This document shows positions 1-6,222 of a stretch of 21,602 nucleotides of DNA, in pieces. The notes beneath the pieces were generated by a model. That model was not told the DNA's origin. It did not search any database and was given only the letters and a program-made list of their open reading frames with translations. The position numbers and the translations under genes were made by a program. Origin of the DNA: SCUN01 sp046598935 (GTDB lineage Bacteria; Acidobacteriota; Vicinamibacteria; Vicinamibacterales; SCN-69-37); NCBI GenBank assembly GCA_046598935.1, contig JBKJHW010000139.1, positions 1 through 21,602 of the forward strand, given 5' to 3'. Position 1 is the first letter of the stretch; every line of letters begins with the position of its first letter.

Positions 1-68
1 ATCCACTTAAGAAGCTGGTCGCCGCCGTAGATGTAGATCGCCGAGAGCGCACCCTCGCCGAGCGTCAC
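1..68 (-). other. Out-of-frame C-terminal continuation of the VTT gene, cut by the window edge
   Basis: Reading the minus strand from base 68 gives VTLGEGALSAIYIYGGDQLL followed by KW, with no stop before the window edge. This resembles the expected end of a VTT domain (LGE motif followed by a hydrophobic helix). It joins directly to FWEFLLA of the adjacent frame if one nucleotide is restored. The join and the family-like sequence on both sides support a single-base deletion rather than a chance frame. The true end lies outside the window. Confidence 0.65.
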
Positions 69-475
69 GCCAGCAGGAATTCCCAGAAGCGCACGCGCAG
101 TGCGCCGCAGACGTAGCAGATGAGATCGGTCGGCGCGAGCGGGAAGAAACTCCATCCGATGATGATCGGCAGTTCGTATTGGTTCACGAGGTCCGTGATG
201 CGCGCGATCTTCTCGGGATGCTTCCTGGCCAGCCGTTCGTCGATCCGCAGCGCCGCCGAGAAGTAATAGATGCTCGTGGACGAGATCATGATGCCGATCA
301 AGGTGCAGACGAGCAGCGGCCCCGGCCGCATGAACGGCACCGCCGCCAGCACCAGCGTCGTTGACGGCACGAGCGTGAAGCCGCGCACGGCGCCGAGCAC
401 GATATACGCGCCGTAGAGCGCCGCCGGCCCCCACGAACCGGCCTGCGTCAGTTGCGACTCGAGAAACTGACGCAT
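65..475 (-). CDS. VTT/DedA (SNARE-associated) family membrane protein, frameshifted near the C-terminus
   Basis: The 136-residue frame is a polytopic membrane protein. It has hydrophobic segments near residues 16-50, 55-75 and 100-120 and the VTT-family arrangement of an N-terminal segment with VRGFTLVPSTTL, a charged middle, and a C-terminal YELPIIIGWSFFPLAPTD stretch followed by CGALRVRFWEFLLA. It would sit in the inner membrane; family members are linked to lipid scrambling and membrane homeostasis, but no substrate can be named. The frame ends abruptly at TGA (65-67) just after FWEFLLA, where relatives normally continue with a conserved G-rich helix. That helix is present in another frame (see the entry at 1-68), so one base appears to be missing around 68-70. 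The start is the ATG at 473-475. The gene is transcribed divergently from the ATPase gene, with an inverted repeat in between. Either a genuine pseudogene or an assembly error would explain the break. Confidence 0.75.
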   Translation of the reverse strand: MRQFLESQLTQAGSWGPAALYGAYIVLGAVRGFTLVPSTTLVLAAVPFMRPGPLLVCTLIGIMISSTSIYYFSAALRIDERLARKHPEKIARITDLVNQYELPIIIGWSFFPLAPTDLICYVCGALRVRFWEFLLA

Positions 476-480
476 GCCCT

Positions 481-561
481 ATGGTCAATGGTCGGTGGCC
501 AATGGTCAATGACGTTATTCCTGGAGGTCGTATTGACCACTGGCCATTGACCATTGACCAT
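481..561. repeat. Inverted repeat built from ATTGACC heptads (30-bp arms, 21-bp loop)
   Basis: The arms at 481-510 and 532-561 are reverse complements with 3 mismatches in 30 positions. Each arm is itself a run of four 7-bp units: ATTGACC, ACTGGCC, ATTGACC, ATTGACC on the right, and GGTCAAT-type units on the left. The loop is 511-531. The element fills the space between the divergent VTT and ATPase genes. A related run of heptads occurs at 11495-11528. It could form a long cruciform or RNA hairpin; its function is unknown. Confidence 0.85.
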
Positions 562-600
562 TACGTTAAGCGGTGTAATCATTACGCTAATCACGGTAAT
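560..600. promoter_or_regulatory. Two tandem ATTAC-N10-GTAAT palindromes, operator-like
   Basis: Site 1 has ATTAC at 560-564 and GTAAT at 575-579. Site 2 has ATTAC at 581-585 and GTAAT at 596-600. Both have exactly 10 bases between half sites, and the two sites are 21 bp apart, close to two helical turns. The inner half sites also form the perfect palindrome GTAATCATTAC at 575-585. The last half site overlaps the probable ATG (599-601) of the ATPase gene. This geometry is typical of tandem binding sites for a dimeric regulator. The AT-rich sites stand out in GC-rich surroundings. That they act as an operator is inference. Confidence 0.5.
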
Positions 601-1774
601 GGCAGCCGCTAACCCCTTCATCTACGGCGAGATTGTCGCGGCCGGCGCCTTCGCCGACCGGGACGAGGAATACCATCGCCTCACCACGGACCTGGCCGCC
701 GGCCAGAAGATCTTCCTCATCTCGCCGCGCCGCTACGGCAAGTCGTCGCTCATCCGGCGGTCGCTCGACAGCCTGGCGAAGGAACGCGTGATCACCGTAT
801 CGATCACCGTCGCCGGCTCGAGCTCGTATATCGGGTTTCTGGAAAATTACGCGCGCGCGCTCATCGCCGCCGAAACGCCGGTCGGCCGCTTCCGCCAATG
901 GGCCGCCGAGCTCATGCGCACCATCCGCCCGGAAATCAGCGTCGACGCCGGAGGCCCGTACCGGATGGGCCCGCCAGGCGTTTCGCTCTCATTTCCGTCC
1001 GTGCGAACCGCGCGCGACGCCGGCCGTCTCGCCACGGAAGTCTTTGCGCTCCCCGGCCGCATTGCGGCCGCGCGCAAGCGCAAGATGGCCATCGCGCTCG
1101 ACGAGTTCCAGACGATCGCGTCATTTGACGAGGCACCCCGAGGGTCGGGAGGCGTCGAAGACGCGCTTCGCGCCGCCGTTCAACAACAGCGTGACGTCGG
1201 CTACGTATTCGCCGGCTCCGAACCGTCGCTCATGGATCGCATGATCAGCCCGCGCCGGCCGTTCTACAAAGCCGGCCCCGTCATGCGCCTGCAGAAAATC
1301 GATCCGGCCGAATTCGCGGAATGGCTCGACGCCCGCTTCGCCAAAACAGGTCTTCGTCCGGAGGACGGCCTCGGCGCCGCCATCGTCGATCTCGCCGACA
1401 ACGTGCCGTACGACGTGCAGCGTCTGGCGCACGAGACGTGGGACGATGCGCGGGCGGCGGGGAAGAAGAGCGTGGGCGTCGATGATCTTCACGGCACGCT
1501 GAGCCGGATCCTGCGCCAGCAGGGGATTGTGTTCGAAGAAACGTGGCAGCGGCTGACGCTCGCGCAACGCGGCGTGCTTCGCGCGCTCGTGCTCGAAAGC
1601 GGCGAGGAATTGCTTTCAGCAGGCGTGCGGCAGCGTCATCGCCTGGCCGGCGCTTCGAGCGTGCAGTCGTCGCTCGCCGCCCTCGTCCGTGAAGACATCG
1701 TGATGCGCGACGGCGCGCGGTACCTGCTGACCGACTCGCTGTATCGTGAGTGGATCGCGAGGAAAACATTTTGA
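599..1774 (+). CDS. Archaeal-type P-loop ATPase (ATPase_2/AAA family) with C-terminal winged-helix-like region
   Basis: A 391-residue STAND/AAA-like ATPase. The N-terminus NPFIYGEIV matches the NPF-x-x-G entry usual for this family. Walker A is SPRRYGKSS at residues 42-50, with S in place of the first G. Walker B is MAIALDEFQ at 163-171, with D168 and E169. A sensor-like strand YVFAGSEPSLM follows, then LFEET-like lid and wH-type helices near the C-terminus (RLTLAQRGVLRAL to VREDIVMRDGARYLL). Such proteins are cytoplasmic ATP-dependent switches; the client is unknown. The ATG at 599 was chosen because the recognisable domain begins four residues later. A TTG at 554 is in frame but would put the palindromes inside the gene. 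No clear ribosome-binding site precedes 599. The stop overlaps the next gene (TTGA), so the two proteins probably work together. Confidence 0.8.
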   Translation: MAAANPFIYGEIVAAGAFADRDEEYHRLTTDLAAGQKIFLISPRRYGKSSLIRRSLDSLAKERVITVSITVAGSSSYIGFLENYARALIAAETPVGRFRQWAAELMRTIRPEISVDAGGPYRMGPPGVSLSFPSVRTARDAGRLATEVFALPGRIAAARKRKMAIALDEFQTIASFDEAPRGSGGVEDALRAAVQQQRDVGYVFAGSEPSLMDRMISPRRPFYKAGPVMRLQKIDPAEFAEWLDARFAKTGLRPEDGLGAAIVDLADNVPYDVQRLAHETWDDARAAGKKSVGVDDLHGTLSRILRQQGIVFEETWQRLTLAQRGVLRALVLESGEELLSAGVRQRHRLAGASSVQSSLAALVREDIVMRDGARYLLTDSLYREWIARKTF

Positions 1775-2886
1775 CGACCCACGCCTATCCGGCCGCGCTG
1801 GCCGTCGCGCCTCGCCTCGCGGCGTACTTTGCTCGCTATCAGCCGGCGCCCGACGCCGCGTCCATCGAAACGCTGATCGACGCCGCGTTCTGGGCGAGCC
1901 TCCGTCGCGAAGAGGGCGCCACGCCGCAGATCTCGCTCGCATTCGCCGCGCCCGAACACACCACTCAGCCGCTGCTGTTCGCGCGGCCGCTGCCTGTCGA
2001 GCCGGCCGCGCTGGCGAAACTGGCGCCGGCCGTCTTGCGACCAGGCATCCATCTCGGCGTGTGGCTGTTCCCCCGTACCGGCGGCCAATCGGAACTGCGG
2101 GTCTGGGGGACGACGCGGCACCTGCCCGCGCACTGCTTCGTGCTCGAAGTCGTGACGTCGGGTCTGCTGGTGATCAAGCAGCGCACGGAGCTGATGGGCA
2201 AGTTCGTGAACGTGGCCGTGCTCGAAGGCGACCAGGTCAAGTTCGTCGACGAAAGGAGCGCGCAGGTTCCGGATTGCCCGGGCGTTCTGCAATCGTTGCT
2301 GGGTTTAGATCGTCAGATCGCGCCCGGTTCCCTCCATGGCGAGCCAGGTGACAGCATCAATGTGCTCGTGCAGCTCGCAGCGTCAATGCGCGGCCACGGC
2401 CGCGGCGGCGCGCTGCTCGTCACGCCGGCCGCGTCGGACGACTGGACGCAGTCGATCGTGTTCCCGGCGCTCTACGCGCTGAATCCGCCGTTCACCGGTT
2501 TGAGCGAGCTCATCAGGAACAACGGCGATGCCGATGATCTGAAGCACGCCGTGGAAGGTGTCGCAGGCCTCACGGCTGTCGACGGCGCGATGATCATGAA
2601 CGACGCCTACGATGTGCTGGCGTTCGGCGTGAAGATCAACCGCCGCAAAGGCAGCTCAACGGTGGAGCGGATTTCGCTCAGCGAGCCCATCGAAGGCAGC
2701 GTGCCGACCATCGTTTCTCCGGGCCAACTCGGCGGCACACGGCATCTGTCGGCGGCGCAGTTCGTGCACGATCAAACCGATGCGATCGCGCTCGTCGCCT
2801 CGCAGGACGGACACTTCACGATTTTCAAATGGTCCGAGCGTGAACAGATGGTCCACGCGCATCGCGTCGAAGTGCTGCTGCTCTAA
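1771..2886 (+). CDS. DAC-like (DisA_N-related, DACNV-type) probable nucleotide sensor protein
   Basis: A protein of 371 residues. The C-terminal third resembles the diadenylate cyclase (DAC) fold: DGAMIMNDAYDVLAFG (D271-G272-A273) corresponds to the metal-binding DGA motif, and GTRHLSAAQF (322-331) corresponds to the GTRHRAA phosphate-binding motif. The following strand pattern TDAIALVASQDGHFTIF also fits DAC. The last Arg of RHR is Leu here, so the domain probably binds rather than makes a nucleotide. It resembles the group annotated as probable sensor domain DACNV (from memory, not searched). The N-terminal two thirds are not recognised. The preferred start is TTG at 1771, preceded by GAGGA at 1759-1763 with 7-base spacing and overlapping the ATPase stop as TTGA. 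GTG at 1750 is an alternative. Coupling to the ATPase suggests a sensor-effector pair. Confidence 0.7.
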   Translation: MTTHAYPAALAVAPRLAAYFARYQPAPDAASIETLIDAAFWASLRREEGATPQISLAFAAPEHTTQPLLFARPLPVEPAALAKLAPAVLRPGIHLGVWLFPRTGGQSELRVWGTTRHLPAHCFVLEVVTSGLLVIKQRTELMGKFVNVAVLEGDQVKFVDERSAQVPDCPGVLQSLLGLDRQIAPGSLHGEPGDSINVLVQLAASMRGHGRGGALLVTPAASDDWTQSIVFPALYALNPPFTGLSELIRNNGDADDLKHAVEGVAGLTAVDGAMIMNDAYDVLAFGVKINRRKGSSTVERISLSEPIEGSVPTIVSPGQLGGTRHLSAAQFVHDQTDAIALVASQDGHFTIFKWSEREQMVHAHRVEVLLL

Positions 2887-2907
2887 AAGCAAATTAACCG
2901 ATTGATT

Positions 2908-3267
2908 TTACTTGGCCAGCAGATAGCTCGCGCGCAGCCACTGCTGCAGCTCGTGGTCGACTTCCTGCGGCTTCGTCAGCTTGACCTCGATATGCCAGCG
3001 GCCCGGTGACGCCTGTTCGTGCTTGCGCACGCGCGGGCTGCGAATGTCGTTCTCCGACTTGAGCGTGAGGACGAGCGCGTCCTTGCGCGTCGCGATGCCC
3101 GCAAATGCGGTCGCCGTGCGGAGAAGATGAATGGACGTCTTCTTCGCTTCGGGCTTGACATCGCCCCACTCGCGGGCGATCGCCATGATGCGGTCGTACG
3201 TCGCGCGCACTTCCTTGCCCTTGCCTTCAAAGTGTTGAGCGATGGTCTGCGGGAGCGGTGTCGACAT
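2908..3267 (-). CDS. DUF5655-like small protein
   Basis: A protein of 119 residues, soluble with no signal peptide. The pattern of a short helix (AQHFEGKGKEVRATYDRI), then VKPEAKKTSIHLLRTATAFAGI, a strand-rich centre, and a WHIEVKLTKPQEVDHELQQWL C-terminus matches DUF5655 proteins, whose molecular function is unknown. The HIEVKL...VDHEL..WL tail is the clearest signature. The ATG at 3265-3267 is preceded by AGGA at a suitable distance and lies 2 bases after the stop of the M20 peptidase gene, so translation is probably coupled. It ends 21 bases from the convergent DAC-like gene. A link to peptide breakdown is suggested only by the shared transcript. Confidence 0.7.
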   Translation of the reverse strand: MSTPLPQTIAQHFEGKGKEVRATYDRIMAIAREWGDVKPEAKKTSIHLLRTATAFAGIATRKDALVLTLKSENDIRSPRVRKHEQASPGRWHIEVKLTKPQEVDHELQQWLRASYLLAK

Positions 3268-3269
3268 GT

Positions 3270-4595
3270 CTACATTCCTGCCAGGGTCACAAGTGTCGCG
3301 AGCATCATCTTCATGCCGCGCAGCGCCGACGTCTTCTCGACGTCGATCCATTCTTCGAGCGAGTGGCCGCGATCGCTCGTGCCGCCGGCGTCAAGCGTGA
3401 TCGCCGGGATGCCGAGACTGATCGGGATATTCGAGTCCGTGCTGCCGTAGGTCAACCTCGGCGAGAGGCCAAACGCGCGCACCGACGCCGAGGCGATCTC
3501 GACGATGCGGCTTGTCTCCGGCGTCAGGCCGGACGGCCGGTCGCCCGTGAGCTTCAGATCCAGCGTGATCTTGCCGCTGGCCGTCGACCGCGCGGCGTTC
3601 TCTTCGTTCACGGCTTCCAAGACGAGCGCCTTGAACGCCGTATCAATCTTGTTCAGCTCGTCTCGTGACTCCGAGCGCATGTCGACGTCCATCCAGGACT
3701 CGAATGGAATCGAATTCACCGACGTGCCGCCGCCAACAATGCCCACACTGAACGTCGTCTTCGGCGATTTCGGTGCGGTGAGCGCGCCGAATTTCCTGAT
3801 GGCGCCCGCCAGCGCAAACGCCGGGCTCACGATGCCGAAGTCGCCGTAGCTGTGCCCGCCGGGACCTTTGAAGGTGACGCGGTAGCGCTTGCTGCCGACG
3901 CCGCCGGTCACGATGTCGCTGCCGGCCGCCGTGCCGTCGGCGGAAATAAAGGCCGTGATCTTGCCGGCGTACTTGCCCTTGTTGAAGAGGTACTTCATGC
4001 CGCGCAGATCGCCCGGGCCTTCTTCACCGACGTCACCGACAAAGAGGATGTCGGCCTTCGTTTGAATCGCCGCGGCATCGAGCGCGCGAACGAGCGCGAG
4101 CAGCACCGCGAGCGAGCGCGTGTCGTCGCCGACACCCGGCGCGAAGAGCCTGGTTCCTTCGCGGCGAACCTTCACGATCGTGCCTTCCGGAAAGACGGTG
4201 TCGAGATGCGCAGCAATCGCGATGAGCGGGCCCTGACCAGATCCGCGCCGCAGACCGAGCACGTTGCCTTCCGGATCGATCTCGACGTCGGCCAGGCCGT
4301 GCTGCCGGAAGAGGTCCGCGTAGGCCTTCGCGCGCTCGGCTTCCTTGAACGGCGGCGCCGGGATCTCCGTGAGGCGGATTGTCTCCGAGACATGGCGGTC
4401 GAAATCACGGTCAAGCGCCACCACGGCGGCCTTGAACTTCGCTGAATCAACGACCGCAGCAACCGCGGCCGCGCCCGACGATGGCGCCGGCGAGAGGCCA
4501 GCTTGAGCGGCCACCGCGAGGCCAGCTTGAGCGGCCACCGCGAGGCCGGCATCAGGCACAACCAGCGTGAGCCACAGAACCAGGGCGAACATCAC
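3270..4595 (-). CDS. Secreted M20-family zinc metallopeptidase
   Basis: A 441-residue exported hydrolase. The N-terminus is a signal peptide carrying a duplicated AGLAVAAQ segment. M20 metal ligands are visible: H130-x-D132 in AAHLDTVFPEG, D157 in GVGDDTRS, E191-E192 in GDVGEEGPGD, D220 in ISADG, and the last His in SDRGHSLEEW near the C-terminus. The dimerisation insert GPGGHSYGDFG and GTSVNSIPFESWMDVDMR are typical of the peptidase T/tripeptidase-like branch. It should remove N-terminal residues from short peptides in the periplasm using two zinc ions; the exact substrate is unknown. GTG at 4595 and ATG at 4592 are both possible starts, with GGGAG 6 or 9 bases upstream. The gene is divergent from the flavin oxidoreductase and upstream of the DUF5655 gene. 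Confidence 0.9.
   Translation of the reverse strand: MMFALVLWLTLVVPDAGLAVAAQAGLAVAAQAGLSPAPSSGAAAVAAVVDSAKFKAAVVALDRDFDRHVSETIRLTEIPAPPFKEAERAKAYADLFRQHGLADVEIDPEGNVLGLRRGSGQGPLIAIAAHLDTVFPEGTIVKVRREGTRLFAPGVGDDTRSLAVLLALVRALDAAAIQTKADILFVGDVGEEGPGDLRGMKYLFNKGKYAGKITAFISADGTAAGSDIVTGGVGSKRYRVTFKGPGGHSYGDFGIVSPAFALAGAIRKFGALTAPKSPKTTFSVGIVGGGTSVNSIPFESWMDVDMRSESRDELNKIDTAFKALVLEAVNEENAARSTASGKITLDLKLTGDRPSGLTPETSRIVEIASASVRAFGLSPRLTYGSTDSNIPISLGIPAITLDAGGTSDRGHSLEEWIDVEKTSALRGMKMMLATLVTLAGM
4500..4547. repeat. 24-bp in-frame tandem duplication in the M20 signal-peptide region
   Basis: Two identical 24-bp copies lie at 4500-4523 and 4524-4547, with a further partial match (gaggcc) at 4494-4499. 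On the minus strand each copy encodes AGLAVAAQ. The exact identity suggests recent slippage or duplication. The repeat lengthens the region around the predicted signal-peptidase cleavage site without breaking the frame. Confidence 0.9.
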
Positions 4596-4673
4596 CCTAT
4601 TCTCCCATTTTCAGGCTTTCCTCAGTGGAGAGTCACGACCTGGGCCGTTTGGGGCGTTATCGTAGGCCTCACA

Positions 4674-6221
4674 ATGGAAAAACTCAGCCGCCGCCGCTTC
4701 CTGGCCCTGTCCTCAACCGTTGCCGCCGTGCCCCTGGCTGGGTGCATTCCGACCATGAAGGTCGGCTCGCCCTACGGTTCGGCGATCCCGGCCGTCGCGC
4801 CCGACCCCGGGCCGGAAGGCCTGCTCGTCAACGACCTGCACTCGCAGCTGAATCCGACCCGGGTCGCCCGGATCGCCAAGCCGGCGTCGGTCCCGGAGCT
4901 CGCCGCCGAGATCGTCCGCGCCCGCGCCGAAGGGCGGTCTGTTTCGATCGCCGGCGGCCGCCACGCCATGGGCGGCCAGCAGTTTGGCGACGCCAGCGTG
5001 CTCATCGACACTCGCGGCCTCAGCCGCGTTCTCAGTTTCGACCGCGAGAACGGCGTGATCACCGTCGAAGGCGGCATCCAGTGGCCCGAACTCATTCAAT
5101 TCCTCAATGAAGCTCAATCCCTCGATCCCACGATGCCCGTATGGGGAATTTTCCAAAAACAAACCGGCGCCGATCGCCTAAGCCTTGCCGGCGCGCTCGC
5201 GTGCAACGCGCACGGTCGGGGACTCGATCAGAAACCGATCATCAGTCAGATCCGCGCCTTCGATCTTCTGACCGCGGACGCCCGCGTGCTGACGTGCTCA
5301 CGCACGGAAAACCCGGAGCTTTTCCGCCTCGCGATCGGCGGGTACGGTCTCTTCGGCGTCATCACGCGAATCGAACTGCAGCTTCGCCCCCGTGTGAAAG
5401 TTCGCCGCGTCGTCGAGCTCGGCGAGATGCGCAACATCATCGAGCGATTCGAAGAACGCATCGGCGACGGCCACCTCTACGGGGATTTCCAGTACACAAC
5501 GGACGCGAACCGCGACAGCTTTCTCCGCCGCGGCATTTTCTCGACGTATCAGCCGGTGCCGATCGACACGCCGCTCACGCTCAATCCAACGCGATTCAAT
5601 CCCGAAGACTGGGCGCGGCTCACGTTCTACGCGCACAAGTACAAGGGACGCGCGTTCAAGGTGTATTCGGAGCGGTATCTGAATACTTCAGGCCAGGTCT
5701 ATTGGGCCGACTCGCAACTGTCGGCGGCGTATGTCGACAACTATCACAAGGACGTCGACATCGCGATGAAGGCCAGGACGCCTGCGACGGAGATGATCTC
5801 GGAAATCTACGTCGAGCGCAATCAGCTGCACGCGTTCATGGAAGCCGCGCGCCTCACCCTGCGTCAGCACAAAGCGAACGTCGTCTACGGCACGGTGCGC
5901 GTCATTGAAAAGGATGACGAGTCGTTCCTGGCCTGGGCGAAGGAACGGTACGCCTGCGTCATCTTCAACCTGCACGTGGCGCACACAGCCGAGGGCGTTG
6001 ACGCGGCCGCCGACGCGTTTCGCGCGCTGATCGATCTTGGCATCGCGCACGGCGGCAGCTACTACCTCACCTACCACCGGTGGGCGCGCAAAGATCAGGT
6101 TGAGCGTTGCTACCCGCAGATCGGCGACTTCCTGGCGAAGAAGAAGGCCTACGATCCGGGCGAAGTGTTTCAAAGCAGCTGGTACCGCCACTACGCGCGG
6201 ATGTTCCACCTACAATCCTGA
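4674..6221 (+). CDS. Tat-exported lipoprotein FAD-binding oxidoreductase (VAO/FAD_binding_4 family)
   Basis: A protein of 515 residues. The N-terminus has a twin-arginine motif SRRRFL at residues 5-10, then a hydrophobic stretch and a lipobox LAGC with Cys24. It therefore should be folded and flavinated in the cytoplasm, exported by Tat, and lipid-anchored. The FAD-binding domain follows: ASVPELAAEIVRARAEGRSV, SIAGGRHAMGGQQF (the R-H position is where related enzymes link FAD covalently), LIDTRGLSRV, ITVEGGIQW and LAGALACNAHGRG, then IGGYGLFGVITRIELQLRP. The C-terminal substrate cap ends in the typical YDPGEVFQSSWYRHY. Relatives oxidise sugars, aldonolactones or sterols; the substrate here cannot be assigned. 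The ATG at 4674 is chosen because the Tat signal starts there. The esterase-like gene begins 2 bases after the stop codon. Confidence 0.87.
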   Translation: MEKLSRRRFLALSSTVAAVPLAGCIPTMKVGSPYGSAIPAVAPDPGPEGLLVNDLHSQLNPTRVARIAKPASVPELAAEIVRARAEGRSVSIAGGRHAMGGQQFGDASVLIDTRGLSRVLSFDRENGVITVEGGIQWPELIQFLNEAQSLDPTMPVWGIFQKQTGADRLSLAGALACNAHGRGLDQKPIISQIRAFDLLTADARVLTCSRTENPELFRLAIGGYGLFGVITRIELQLRPRVKVRRVVELGEMRNIIERFEERIGDGHLYGDFQYTTDANRDSFLRRGIFSTYQPVPIDTPLTLNPTRFNPEDWARLTFYAHKYKGRAFKVYSERYLNTSGQVYWADSQLSAAYVDNYHKDVDIAMKARTPATEMISEIYVERNQLHAFMEAARLTLRQHKANVVYGTVRVIEKDDESFLAWAKERYACVIFNLHVAHTAEGVDAAADAFRALIDLGIAHGGSYYLTYHRWARKDQVERCYPQIGDFLAKKKAYDPGEVFQSSWYRHYARMFHLQS

Positions 6222-6222
6222 T

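Noticed and set aside
554..598. TTG at 554 as the start of the ATPase gene
   Set aside because: It lies inside the inverted repeat and would add a short hydrophobic extension not expected in this family; the ATG at 599 precedes the NPF motif directly. It is kept only as an alternative.
2887..2907. Bidirectional terminator between the convergent DAC-like and DUF5655 genes
   Set aside because: The 21-base gap has no hairpin.
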